From Planctomycetaceae bacterium UBA2972 (GTDB taxonomy: Bacteria > Planctomycetota > Planctomycetia > Pirellulales > Pirellulaceae): a stretch of 14,892 bases of DNA. The stretch is from assembly GCA_002348315.1 (NCBI GenBank), contig DEAW01000202.1, forward strand, positions 1 to 14,892, in the 5' to 3' direction. Both the position numbers and the translations under genes were made by a program. Shown in pieces: positions 1 to 6,272 of this stretch; position 1 is the stretch's first letter; the number at the start of each line of letters is the position of its first letter. The notes beneath the pieces were generated by a model. It did no database searches. It was not told the DNA's origin and worked only from the letters and a program-made list of their open reading frames with translations.

Positions 1-909
1 TTTAGTCGTCGCACTTATCCGGAACTTGAAGCACTCGGGGTCGAGTGGCAATGTGGTGATCTTCAAGATCCATCGGCCGTTTTAACAGCCTGTGATTCAA
101 TGGACGCCGTGATTCATACAGCGGCAATCCCAGGCATTTGGGGACCCTGGAAAACTTACTATGGCGTCAATACGGTGGGAACGACCAACATTTTGCAGGC
201 CATCGACTCGCACGAAATTCCTTATCTGGTTTATACGAGTAGTCCCAGCGTTACCTTTGGAGGCGAAGACCAGTCGGGAATTGCCGAGGACGTTCCCTAT
301 CCGGATCGCTGGCTGTGTCATTATCCGCACAGTAAAGCCTTAGCAGAACAGGCCGTCCTTGCTGCAAATTCAAGCGGCCGAATAGCAACCTGTGCCTTAC
401 GTCCACATCTAATCTGGGGTGAAGACGACCCACACCTGATTCCGCGACTGATTGAACGTGGACGAACCGGAAAGCTGCGAATTGTTGGAGAAGGGGATAA
501 CCGCATCGATATGGTACACGTTGAAAATGCTGCTCATGCCCACCTATGTGCTTTACAAGCTTTACAATCCAATCCGGCATCTCATGGCAAAGCCTATTGG
601 GTTTCTCAGCAGGAACCGGTGAATTGTTGGCAGTGGATTAATCGTATACTTTCCTTCGCTGACGTCCCTCCGGTCACTCGAAAAATCAGTTTTCCAACAG
701 CTTATCGTGTCGGCGCCATACTCGAGTGGCTGTATCGCCTACTTCGGATCCGTAGCGAGCCCCGAATGACCAGATTTTTGGCGTTGCAGCTTTCAGCCGA
801 CCATTACTTTGATAACTTTCGGGCCCAAACGTTGCTTGACTACCGCCCACTAATTTCAACAGCCGAGGCAATGGCCAAGCTGGAACGAACACTGAAGACT
901 TCAACTTAG
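1..909 (+). CDS. oleD: OleD-type 2-alkyl-3-oxoalkanoate reductase, 5' end cut off by window
   Basis: The reading frame is open from base 1 and ends at TAG 907-909, giving 302 visible residues. The N-terminal 30-60 residues with the Rossmann glycine motif lie outside the window. It is an extended SDR of the 3-beta-HSD/isomerase type. Visible features, numbered from the first codon, are the DAVIHTAAIPGIWGPW segment, the active-site TSSPSV at 79-84, the catalytic Y108-x3-K112 in HYPHSKALAEQ, and ALRPHLIWG. The TSSPSV, HYP-x-(S/T)KALAEQAVLAAN and LRPHLIWG blocks match what I know of OleD, which reduces the 2-alkyl-3-keto acid made by OleA before OleC and OleB form the olefin. This family knowledge is from memory; a sterol-type dehydrogenase/isomerase is the alternative. 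The oleA/B/C genes, if present, would lie upstream. Transcription is in the same direction as the acyl-synthesis genes that follow. Confidence 0.8.
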   Translation, partial: FSRRTYPELEALGVEWQCGDLQDPSAVLTACDSMDAVIHTAAIPGIWGPWKTYYGVNTVGTTNILQAIDSHEIPYLVYTSSPSVTFGGEDQSGIAEDVPYPDRWLCHYPHSKALAEQAVLAANSSGRIATCALRPHLIWGEDDPHLIPRLIERGRTGKLRIVGEGDNRIDMVHVENAAHAHLCALQALQSNPASHGKAYWVSQQEPVNCWQWINRILSFADVPPVTRKISFPTAYRVGAILEWLYRLLRIRSEPRMTRFLALQLSADHYFDNFRAQTLLDYRPLISTAEAMAKLERTLKTST

Positions 910-931
910 CGTCCTGAAGTCTTCGACTTCA
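892..931. repeat. Near-identical 16-bp direct repeats, each self-complementary, spanning the oleD stop
   Basis: CTGAAGACTTCAACTT (892-907) and CTGAAGTCTTCGACTT (914-929) match at 14 of 16 positions. The first holds the palindrome TGAAGACTTCA (893-903). The second forms a perfect 7-bp stem, TGAAGTC (915-921) with GACTTCA (925-931), around a 3-nt loop. This could be a local duplication, an RNA 3'-end structure or a protein-binding site; the sequence does not decide. Confidence 0.5.
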
Positions 932-944
932 CGGAGTGGCTATC

Positions 945-985
945 GTACCTGCTTGCAAAACCGTGCTGGTACCTTTAGTTTTAAT
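945..985 (+). terminator. Weak candidate terminator after oleD
   Basis: GTACC-T-GC (945-952) pairs with GC-T-GGTAC (965-972), seven pairs with one T-T mismatch and a 12-nt loop, followed by the T-rich run CTTTAGTTTTAATT. The perfect hairpin at 915-931 lies just upstream but has no T-tract. The stem is short, so this is only a candidate for ending the ole transcript before the ketosynthase. The same T-rich stretch contains TTTAAT (980-985), which resembles a -10 box, but I see no matching -35 at normal spacing. Confidence 0.25.
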
Positions 986-1035
986 TGTCTAGACCTACCA
1001 GCGTTTCCCCAAGAAAGCCCGGCATTTACGCGAAC

Positions 1036-2301
1036 ATGGCCCTTACGCATCATCAGTATTCACCTCCCAAACTACCTCGCATTGTCCTTACCGGAATTGG
1101 CCTGACGTCTCCCAACGGAAACGATCTGGCTACGCACCGAGCTGCCTTGCTGAACAAACAAAGCGGAGTCCAGGATTATGAAATTCGCTATGTTGGAAAA
1201 ACGCTGGCTGGAATCTGCGATTACGATGCGTTGAAGTATCAAAATCGCCGTGAAGTTCGACGGGGTACTCGCGCCGGGAGTGTTGCGATTTACAGCTGTA
1301 ATGAAGCGGTGGTCAACAGCCAAATCGACTGGGAAAACATGGACAAGTCGCGAGTCGGAATTTATCTGGGCGTCACTGAACATGGCAATGTGGAAACGGA
1401 AAATGAAGTTTATGAACTAAGTCAATTTGACTATGACGTTAGTGTCTGGAACCACTTTCACAATCCACGTACGGTTGCCAACAACCCTGCTGGTGAAGCT
1501 GCACTCAACATGGGAATTACAGGCCCCCACTATACTTTGGGGGCTGCCTGCGCAGCAGGTAATAACGGTCTGATTCAGGGCGCTCAGATGCTGCAGTTGG
1601 GGCAGTGCGACCTGGCATTAGCTGGAGGCGTCTCAGAGTCCATCCACACGTTCGGAATTTTCGCTAGCTTCAAGAGTCAGGGAGCGTTGGCCGAACACAG
1701 TGATCCGGTCAAGGCTTCCCGGCCATTCGATGTCGACAGGAATGGAATCGTCGTTTCAGAAGGTGGATGCGTTTACACACTAGAACGACTCGACGATGCC
1801 TTAGCTCGAGGAGCTCACATTTATGGTGAGTTGGTGGGGCATAGCATTAACACGGATGCCACTGACTTCGTACTCCCCAATCCTGAACGCCAGTCACAGT
1901 GTATTAACATTGCACTTAAAATGGCCGGCATTACACCGGCCGACGTGGACATTCTCAGTACACATGCCACCGGAACACTCAGCGGTGACATTCAGGAAGT
2001 AAGTGCTTTGCGTAAAGTCTTCGATGCCAATTGTAAAGTCAGCATCAATAACACCAAGAGCTTCATTGGACATTGCATGGGGGCCGCCGGAGCTTTGGAA
2101 TTGGCTGGGAATCTCGGTTCCTTTGAGGACAACATCTGTCATCCAACGATCAACGTGGACACACTCGATGAAGAATGTGCGATTCCCGGACTGGTACTAA
2201 ACGATGCCAAACAGCTCGAAAACGTGGAATATATCGTAAACAATTCCTTCGGAATGCTGGGGATTAATTCAACGGTGGTTATCAGGAAGTACTCGAGCTA
2301 A
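1036..2301 (+). CDS. FabF-like beta-ketoacyl-ACP synthase (elongating ketosynthase), divergent
   Basis: This 421-residue protein is a thiolase-fold condensing enzyme that extends an ACP-bound acyl chain with malonyl-ACP. The Cys-His-His triad is intact: nucleophile C172 in GAACAAG, H310 in THATGT and H346 in GHCMGAAGALEL. Length suits the KAS I/II family. Two places depart from housekeeping FabF: the nucleophile is followed by AAGNNG rather than ATS, and the C-terminal FGFGGTN gating loop reads FGMLGIN (405-411). I chose ATG 1036 because the strand leading to VLTGIGLTSPNG follows it at the usual distance. An in-frame TTG at 985 would add 17 residues that do not look like the family, and neither start has a clear ribosome binding site. 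The neighbouring ACP, FabZ and FabI-like genes suggest a dedicated acyl synthase rather than primary fatty-acid synthesis. Confidence 0.85.
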   Translation: MALTHHQYSPPKLPRIVLTGIGLTSPNGNDLATHRAALLNKQSGVQDYEIRYVGKTLAGICDYDALKYQNRREVRRGTRAGSVAIYSCNEAVVNSQIDWENMDKSRVGIYLGVTEHGNVETENEVYELSQFDYDVSVWNHFHNPRTVANNPAGEAALNMGITGPHYTLGAACAAGNNGLIQGAQMLQLGQCDLALAGGVSESIHTFGIFASFKSQGALAEHSDPVKASRPFDVDRNGIVVSEGGCVYTLERLDDALARGAHIYGELVGHSINTDATDFVLPNPERQSQCINIALKMAGITPADVDILSTHATGTLSGDIQEVSALRKVFDANCKVSINNTKSFIGHCMGAAGALELAGNLGSFEDNICHPTINVDTLDEECAIPGLVLNDAKQLENVEYIVNNSFGMLGINSTVVIRKYSS

Positions 2302-2331
2302 CTGACAACGCAGAAGCCTGACAACCTCGCT

Positions 2332-2356
2332 GAAAGTACTCAATTCAAGTACTTTT
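2332..2356 (+). terminator. Candidate terminator/attenuator hairpin after the ketosynthase
   Basis: AAAGTACT (2333-2340) and AGTACTTT (2348-2355) form a perfect 8-bp stem with a 7-nt loop, extended by a G-T pair. The right arm ends in TTTT. The stem is A/T-rich and the T-run is partly inside it, so termination would be weak. It begins 31 bases after the ketosynthase stop and is the first of three consecutive hairpins. Confidence 0.45.
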
Positions 2357-2358
2357 AC

Positions 2359-2399
2359 CAAGGGTCCATAGACCCTCAAGGGTTTCCTTCTAACCCTTG
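2359..2399 (+). promoter_or_regulatory. Two tandem hairpins with a possible alternative pairing, in the ketosynthase-ACP gap
   Basis: The first hairpin is AGGGTC (2361-2366), loop CATA, GACCCT (2371-2376). The second starts on the next base: CAAGGGTT (2377-2384), 7-nt loop, AACCCTTG (2392-2399), a perfect 8-bp stem. CAAGGGT occurs twice (2359-2365 and 2377-2383), and both copies are complementary to ACCCTTG (2393-2399). The first copy could therefore compete with the second for the same partner, which is the logic of an attenuator. No known riboswitch or leader peptide was recognised. Function is inferred; the pairings are read directly. Confidence 0.45.
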
Positions 2400-2458
2400 T
2401 GGCTTCCGTTATGCCATTTTTGGGGGCAAATGTTAGTGTTTCCATGGATTCCACACCT

Positions 2459-2486
2459 TTGTTTTATTGGCAAAACACTGTAAATT
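2459..2486 (+). promoter_or_regulatory. Weak candidate promoter for the ACP gene
   Basis: TTGTTT (2459-2464) and TAAATT (2481-2486) are separated by 16 bases and match the sigma-70 consensus at 3/6 and 4/6 positions. The support is mainly positional: it lies after the hairpin cluster and just before a perfect inverted repeat, upstream of the ACP gene. It would give an untranslated leader of about 65 bases. Confidence 0.2.
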
Positions 2487-2500
2487 TATGGTTCGCACTC

Positions 2501-2516
2501 AGAACATGATTGTTCT
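2501..2516. promoter_or_regulatory. Perfect inverted repeat, possible operator upstream of the ACP gene
   Basis: AGAACA (2501-2506), TGAT, TGTTCT (2511-2516) is a perfect 6+4+6 inverted repeat, 41 bases before the ACP start. It could be a binding site for a dimeric regulator or a short RNA hairpin. No regulator is encoded in the window to pair it with. Confidence 0.35.
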
Positions 2517-2557
2517 GCTACTGATGAAACCACCTAATCGCTTGGAGCTTTTCAGGA

Positions 2558-2818
2558 ATGACACCTGCAGAAATACGTGCTGCCATTATCGAAATTTTGG
2601 AAACCATTGCACCGGATGAAGATTTGTCAAATCTCGACGATGCGAAAGAGTTCCGAGATCAGATGGAATTAGACAGCATGGACTTTTTAGATATCGTGAT
2701 GGAACTTCGAAAACGATATCGCGTTCAGGTTCCTGAAGAGGATTATGCAAATCTGGTAAGCATGCAGTCCACAGTGAGCTACCTTGAACCCAAAATGGCG
2801 GATCTTCCTGCAGAGTAG
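2558..2818 (+). CDS. Acyl carrier protein
   Basis: This 86-residue acidic protein has the phosphopantetheine attachment motif LDSMDFLDIVMEL with Ser40 as the modified residue. Helix-forming segments lie on both sides, as in AcpP. It would carry the growing acyl chain to the ketosynthase, dehydratase, reductase and probably the flavoproteins of this cluster. Start ATG 2558 is preceded by GGAG (2544-2547) at 10 bases, one of the few plausible ribosome binding sites here. Its TAG overlaps the GTG of the next gene by one base (TAGTG, 2816-2820), so the two proteins are probably translationally coupled. It differs from a housekeeping ACP in using SMD instead of SLD and in its genetic context, and is best viewed as pathway-specific. 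Confidence 0.9.
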   Translation: MTPAEIRAAIIEILETIAPDEDLSNLDDAKEFRDQMELDSMDFLDIVMELRKRYRVQVPEEDYANLVSMQSTVSYLEPKMADLPAE

Positions 2819-4209
2819 TGTACGATTCCATTATCATTGGCGCGGGAATGTCAGGCTTGGCCGCTGGCATTAGAGCTGCATACTACGATCAAAAAGTATG
2901 TGTGCTGGAACGACATTACACCATTGGTGGACTCAATTCTTTTTATCGACTACGTGGTCGCAATTACGATGTGGGCCTCCACGCCGTAACCAACTTTACT
3001 CCGCCAGGCGCCAAAAAAGGCCCGTTTGCACGACTGCTACGACAACTCCGAATGAAGTGGGATGACTTTGGTTTATCTCCGCAACTCATGTCTTCAATTT
3101 CCTTCCCCGGAGTTGAACTTCAATTTGACAACAACATCGATTTGTTGCGAAGCGAAGTTGCGAAGGAATTCCCGGCACAAATCGACCATTTCGATCGCTT
3201 GATCTCATCCCTGTTGGATTACGACGATCTTGAGCAGAAACATTTTGAGATTTCCACCCGGGAACGTCTCCAGGAAATCATCACCGATCCCTTACTTGTT
3301 GAAATGATCCTTTGTCCGATCATGTGGTACGGCAACCCTCGAGAAAAAGACATGGACTGGGGGCAGTTTTGTATCATGTTCCGCAGTCTGTTTCTGGAAG
3401 GTTTTGCCCGGCCGTTTGACGGAGTCCGACTCATTCTTAAGAAACTTGTCCGTAAGTTCCGAGATCTGGGAGGAGAACTCAAGTTACGAACAGGTGTCAG
3501 TCAGATCAAAATCGATCACGGACGTGCTGTTGGAGTCGTACTCGATTCCGGGGAAGAGTTGACAGGAAAGAATATCCTGAGTTCTGCAGGTGCGGTCGAG
3601 ACGTTCAAACTTTGTGAAACAGATGAAGACGTCCATGCTCATACCACCGGGCAACTATCTTTTGTCGAAGCAATCTCAACTCTCGACACCTACCCTCGTG
3701 AACTTGGGCATAACAAGACGATCGTCTTCTATAACGACTCGGAGAAATTTCATTGGGAACGCCCCACCGAAGATTTCTGCGATGTCCGCACCGGAGTAGT
3801 CTGTACTCCTAACAACTATTGTTACGATGAAAAAGACGGCGAGCTTCCTGATGGAATCATGCGTGTCACAGCGTTAGCTGACTATGAACGCTGGCGTAAT
3901 ACTAATCAGGATAATTATCAGGCTGAAAAAACAAAATGGTTTGAAGCAGTTCAGGCATCCGCCGCCAGATTTGTGCCGGATTATCGCTCTCATGTCATTG
4001 ATACTGACATGTTTACGCCGCACACGATTCATCGCTTCACCTGGCACGAAAACGGTGCTGTTTATGGTGCCACTCGTAAATGGCTTGACGGAACAACCGC
4101 CATTAACAATCTGTTTCTCTGTGGAACCGATCAGGGATTTGTGGGAATCATTGGTTCGATCGTCAGTGGTATTTCAATGGCGAATCAGCACCTCCTGGCC
4201 CGCTCTTAG
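2818..4209 (+). CDS. CrtI/CrtISO-family FAD-dependent oxidoreductase (first of two)
   Basis: This 463-residue flavoprotein starts at a GTG overlapping the ACP stop. The N-terminal dinucleotide-binding fold is clear: G8-A-G10-M-S-G13 with the acidic end of the second strand at E31, then IGG at 36-38 and the YDVGLHAV segment, the usual block of phytoene desaturases and carotenoid isomerases. The C-terminal FAD-binding motif begins LFLCGTDQGFVG at 432. In the middle, the usual GG of the family reads DG (Gly202). No membrane helix is evident. Family members desaturate, isomerise or saturate polyenes. Coupling to an ACP, with no phytoene synthase nearby, makes an ACP-bound acyl chain the more likely substrate; that is inference. 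The exact reaction (desaturation, isomerisation or saturation) cannot be read from the sequence. Confidence 0.8.
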   Translation: MYDSIIIGAGMSGLAAGIRAAYYDQKVCVLERHYTIGGLNSFYRLRGRNYDVGLHAVTNFTPPGAKKGPFARLLRQLRMKWDDFGLSPQLMSSISFPGVELQFDNNIDLLRSEVAKEFPAQIDHFDRLISSLLDYDDLEQKHFEISTRERLQEIITDPLLVEMILCPIMWYGNPREKDMDWGQFCIMFRSLFLEGFARPFDGVRLILKKLVRKFRDLGGELKLRTGVSQIKIDHGRAVGVVLDSGEELTGKNILSSAGAVETFKLCETDEDVHAHTTGQLSFVEAISTLDTYPRELGHNKTIVFYNDSEKFHWERPTEDFCDVRTGVVCTPNNYCYDEKDGELPDGIMRVTALADYERWRNTNQDNYQAEKTKWFEAVQASAARFVPDYRSHVIDTDMFTPHTIHRFTWHENGAVYGATRKWLDGTTAINNLFLCGTDQGFVGIIGSIVSGISMANQHLLARS

Positions 4210-4257
4210 GCTGCATTCTCTGGAATTCTGAAATCCCACAGAAGTACGTGTAGGATA

Positions 4258-4287
4258 CTAACAGAATCCACAATTACAGACTAAAAT
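4258..4287 (+). promoter_or_regulatory. Weak candidate promoter between the two flavoprotein genes
   Basis: In the 141-bp gap 4210-4350, CTAACA (4258-4263) and TAAAAT (4282-4287) are 18 bases apart and match sigma-70 boxes at 4/6 and 5/6 positions. The gap is unusually long for this tightly packed cluster, so a second transcription start for the downstream genes is plausible. I see no strong hairpin or ribosome binding site in the gap. Confidence 0.25.
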
Positions 4288-4350
4288 ACGCCTTTAACCT
4301 GTCGCTCCGCTGACATTTCCCGACGTATCAATCAGGTCCTCATAACCAGT

Positions 4351-5769
4351 ATGCCGCGTGATTTTCTAAAAGGCGTCAAGCAAAAATATGACGTAATTGT
4401 CATCGGAAGCGGGCTCGCTGGATTAACCTCAGCCAATATTCTTGGCCGAGCCGGCTATGACGTATTGCTTCTTGAACAACACTACAAGCTTGGCGGCATG
4501 GCCACTTGGTTCAAACGCCCTAAAGGCCACATTTTTGATGTCTCTTTACATGGATTCCCCTACGGAATGATGAAGAGCTGTCGCCGTTACTGGTGTCAGG
4601 AAATAGCAGACCGAATCGTGCCGTTACGAGGCGTGCTTTTTGACAACCCACAGTTCACGTTGAAAACCACGTATGACCGCGAGAGTTTCACCGAGTTGCT
4701 GCAAAGCAAATTCGGAGTGGAAGCCGCCACCATCAGGGAGTTTTTTGATACCGCTCGTGGCATGAATTTCTACGACGATCAACAACTCACCACCAAGGAA
4801 TTATTCGAACGGTTCTTCCCCGGACGTAATGATATCACCCGACTGCTGATGGAGCCGATCACCTACGCTAACGGCTCAACACTCGAAGACCCTGCGATTA
4901 CCTATGGCATCGTCTTTAGCAATTTCATGTCCAAAGGAGTCTATACTTTCCAGGGTGGGACGGATCTGATGATCGGTTTAATGAAAGACGAACTGGAGAA
5001 AAACGGAGTCGACATTCGCATCAAAAGCCCCGTCGATAAAATCAGTACCGAAAACGGACGCGTCAAAAGCGTCCATGTCGGTGACCGGGAAATCGAATGT
5101 CGAAGTGTTGTTTCCAATGCCAACCTACTGACAACAATCTTCAAGATGGTCGGCGAAGAGCAATTTGACAAAGACTTTGTCGAGGACGCCAAAGCGGTCC
5201 GTGTCAACAATTCGAGCACTCAGGTGTATATGGCGTTAGGGCCCGATGATCACCTTGATCGTGACACCGGCGATCTGCTTTTTACTTCCACCGCCGAGAA
5301 TTTTGAAACGGATTTACTCCTCAGCCGAGACGTTACCAGTCGGACATTCTCGGTTTATTACCCCGACACACGCCCACATGATAAACGCCAACGTCACCTG
5401 ATCGTCTCTAGTACCAACGCACGTTGGGAAGACTGGGCTGATCTGGATGACGAAGCTTATGAAGCTAGCAAACAGGATTTAATCGAAACCACTATTGATG
5501 CTCTGGATAAATATGTACCGAATGCCCGAGAGCGCGTGATTTTCTCGGAAGCGGCCACTCCGCGAACATTTTATCACTATACGCGTCATCATCATGGCGC
5601 AAGCTTTGGGACCAAATTCGAAGGGCTGCCGGTCAGCCAGGCTTTACCAACACAGATCTCCGGACTCTTTCATGCCGGGAGTGTCGGCATTATCATGTCC
5701 GGCTGGCTAGGTGCTATAAATTACGGAGTGATTGTGTCTAATGAAGTTGACCAATTACTGATGAAATAA
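4351..5769 (+). CDS. CrtI/CrtISO-family FAD-dependent oxidoreductase (second of two)
   Basis: This 472-residue protein belongs to the same superfamily as its upstream neighbour but is clearly divergent from it. A short leader precedes the FAD motif G19-S-G21-L-A-G24, with E42 at the end of the second strand. LGG then FDVSLHGFPYG follow, corresponding to IGG and YDVGLHAV in the first protein. The substrate-domain GG is intact (G202-G203 in TFQGGTDLM). The C-terminal flavin motif begins GLFHAGSVGIIMSGW at 438. The chain is slightly rich in charged residues and has no membrane span. Two such enzymes in one cluster may act in succession or as a complex on the acyl-ACP, for example introducing and rearranging double bonds; this is inference. 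Carotenoid work is an alternative, but no other carotenoid gene is present. Confidence 0.8.
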   Translation: MPRDFLKGVKQKYDVIVIGSGLAGLTSANILGRAGYDVLLLEQHYKLGGMATWFKRPKGHIFDVSLHGFPYGMMKSCRRYWCQEIADRIVPLRGVLFDNPQFTLKTTYDRESFTELLQSKFGVEAATIREFFDTARGMNFYDDQQLTTKELFERFFPGRNDITRLLMEPITYANGSTLEDPAITYGIVFSNFMSKGVYTFQGGTDLMIGLMKDELEKNGVDIRIKSPVDKISTENGRVKSVHVGDREIECRSVVSNANLLTTIFKMVGEEQFDKDFVEDAKAVRVNNSSTQVYMALGPDDHLDRDTGDLLFTSTAENFETDLLLSRDVTSRTFSVYYPDTRPHDKRQRHLIVSSTNARWEDWADLDDEAYEASKQDLIETTIDALDKYVPNARERVIFSEAATPRTFYHYTRHHHGASFGTKFEGLPVSQALPTQISGLFHAGSVGIIMSGWLGAINYGVIVSNEVDQLLMK

Positions 5770-5806
5770 ACCAATTCAATCCTGCGGGACTACCGGATAC
5801 AAAACC

Positions 5807-6250
5807 ATGTCTCTTGAACAAATAAAGTCCCTCATCCCTCACCGGGCTCCGATGTTGCTGATTGATGAGATCACTTCGCTAAGTCAGAGTCAGATCGTTT
5901 GCCTAAAGACCTTTGCAGCCGATGAATTTTTCTTTCAGGGCCATTATCCCGAGCAACCGATTGTCCCCGGAGTCATCTTATGTGAGGCGGCGATGCAAAC
6001 CGGAGCGGCTTTACTGTCGACGATTATTGCTGGAGACATGACCGATGACGGCACTGACAAAGTTCCTGTGGCAACCCGCTTAAACAACGTCAAATTCAAG
6101 CAGATGGTGAAACCGGGTGATACGATTGAGTTAACGGTCACGTTAACAGAACAAGTCAGCAACGCCTTTTTCCTGAACGCCAAAGTTACGGTGGCAGGCA
6201 AACTGGCAACTCGGTTCGATTTTGCCTGTACTCTGGCAGATGCTAGTTAG
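5807..6250 (+). CDS. fabZ: FabZ-type 3-hydroxyacyl-ACP dehydratase
   Basis: This 147-residue hotdog-fold protein has the usual FabZ length. It has the N-terminal IPHRAPMLLID signature (10-20) and the active-site block F-Q-G-H46-Y-P-E-Q-P-I-V-P-G followed by E60 in LCEAAMQ. The catalytic His/Glu pair is intact. It removes water from 3-hydroxyacyl-ACP to give the trans-2-enoyl-ACP reduced by the next gene product. It starts 37 bases after the flavoprotein stop, consistent with one operon. A planctomycete should also have a housekeeping fabZ elsewhere, so this copy is probably dedicated to the cluster. A FabA-like isomerising activity cannot be excluded from sequence alone. Confidence 0.88.
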   Translation: MSLEQIKSLIPHRAPMLLIDEITSLSQSQIVCLKTFAADEFFFQGHYPEQPIVPGVILCEAAMQTGAALLSTIIAGDMTDDGTDKVPVATRLNNVKFKQMVKPGDTIELTVTLTEQVSNAFFLNAKVTVAGKLATRFDFACTLADAS

Positions 6251-6272
6251 TCGATGATGAGTGAATTCAGAT

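Noticed and set aside
985..1035. TTG-initiated extension of the ketosynthase by 17 residues
   Set aside because: No ribosome binding site, the extra residues are unlike the family, and ATG 1036 gives the normal distance to the first strand.
2818..5769. Carotenoid biosynthesis operon
   Set aside because: Two CrtI-like genes alone do not make one: no phytoene synthase, prenyltransferase or cyclase is visible, and the neighbours are ACP-dependent fatty-acid enzymes.
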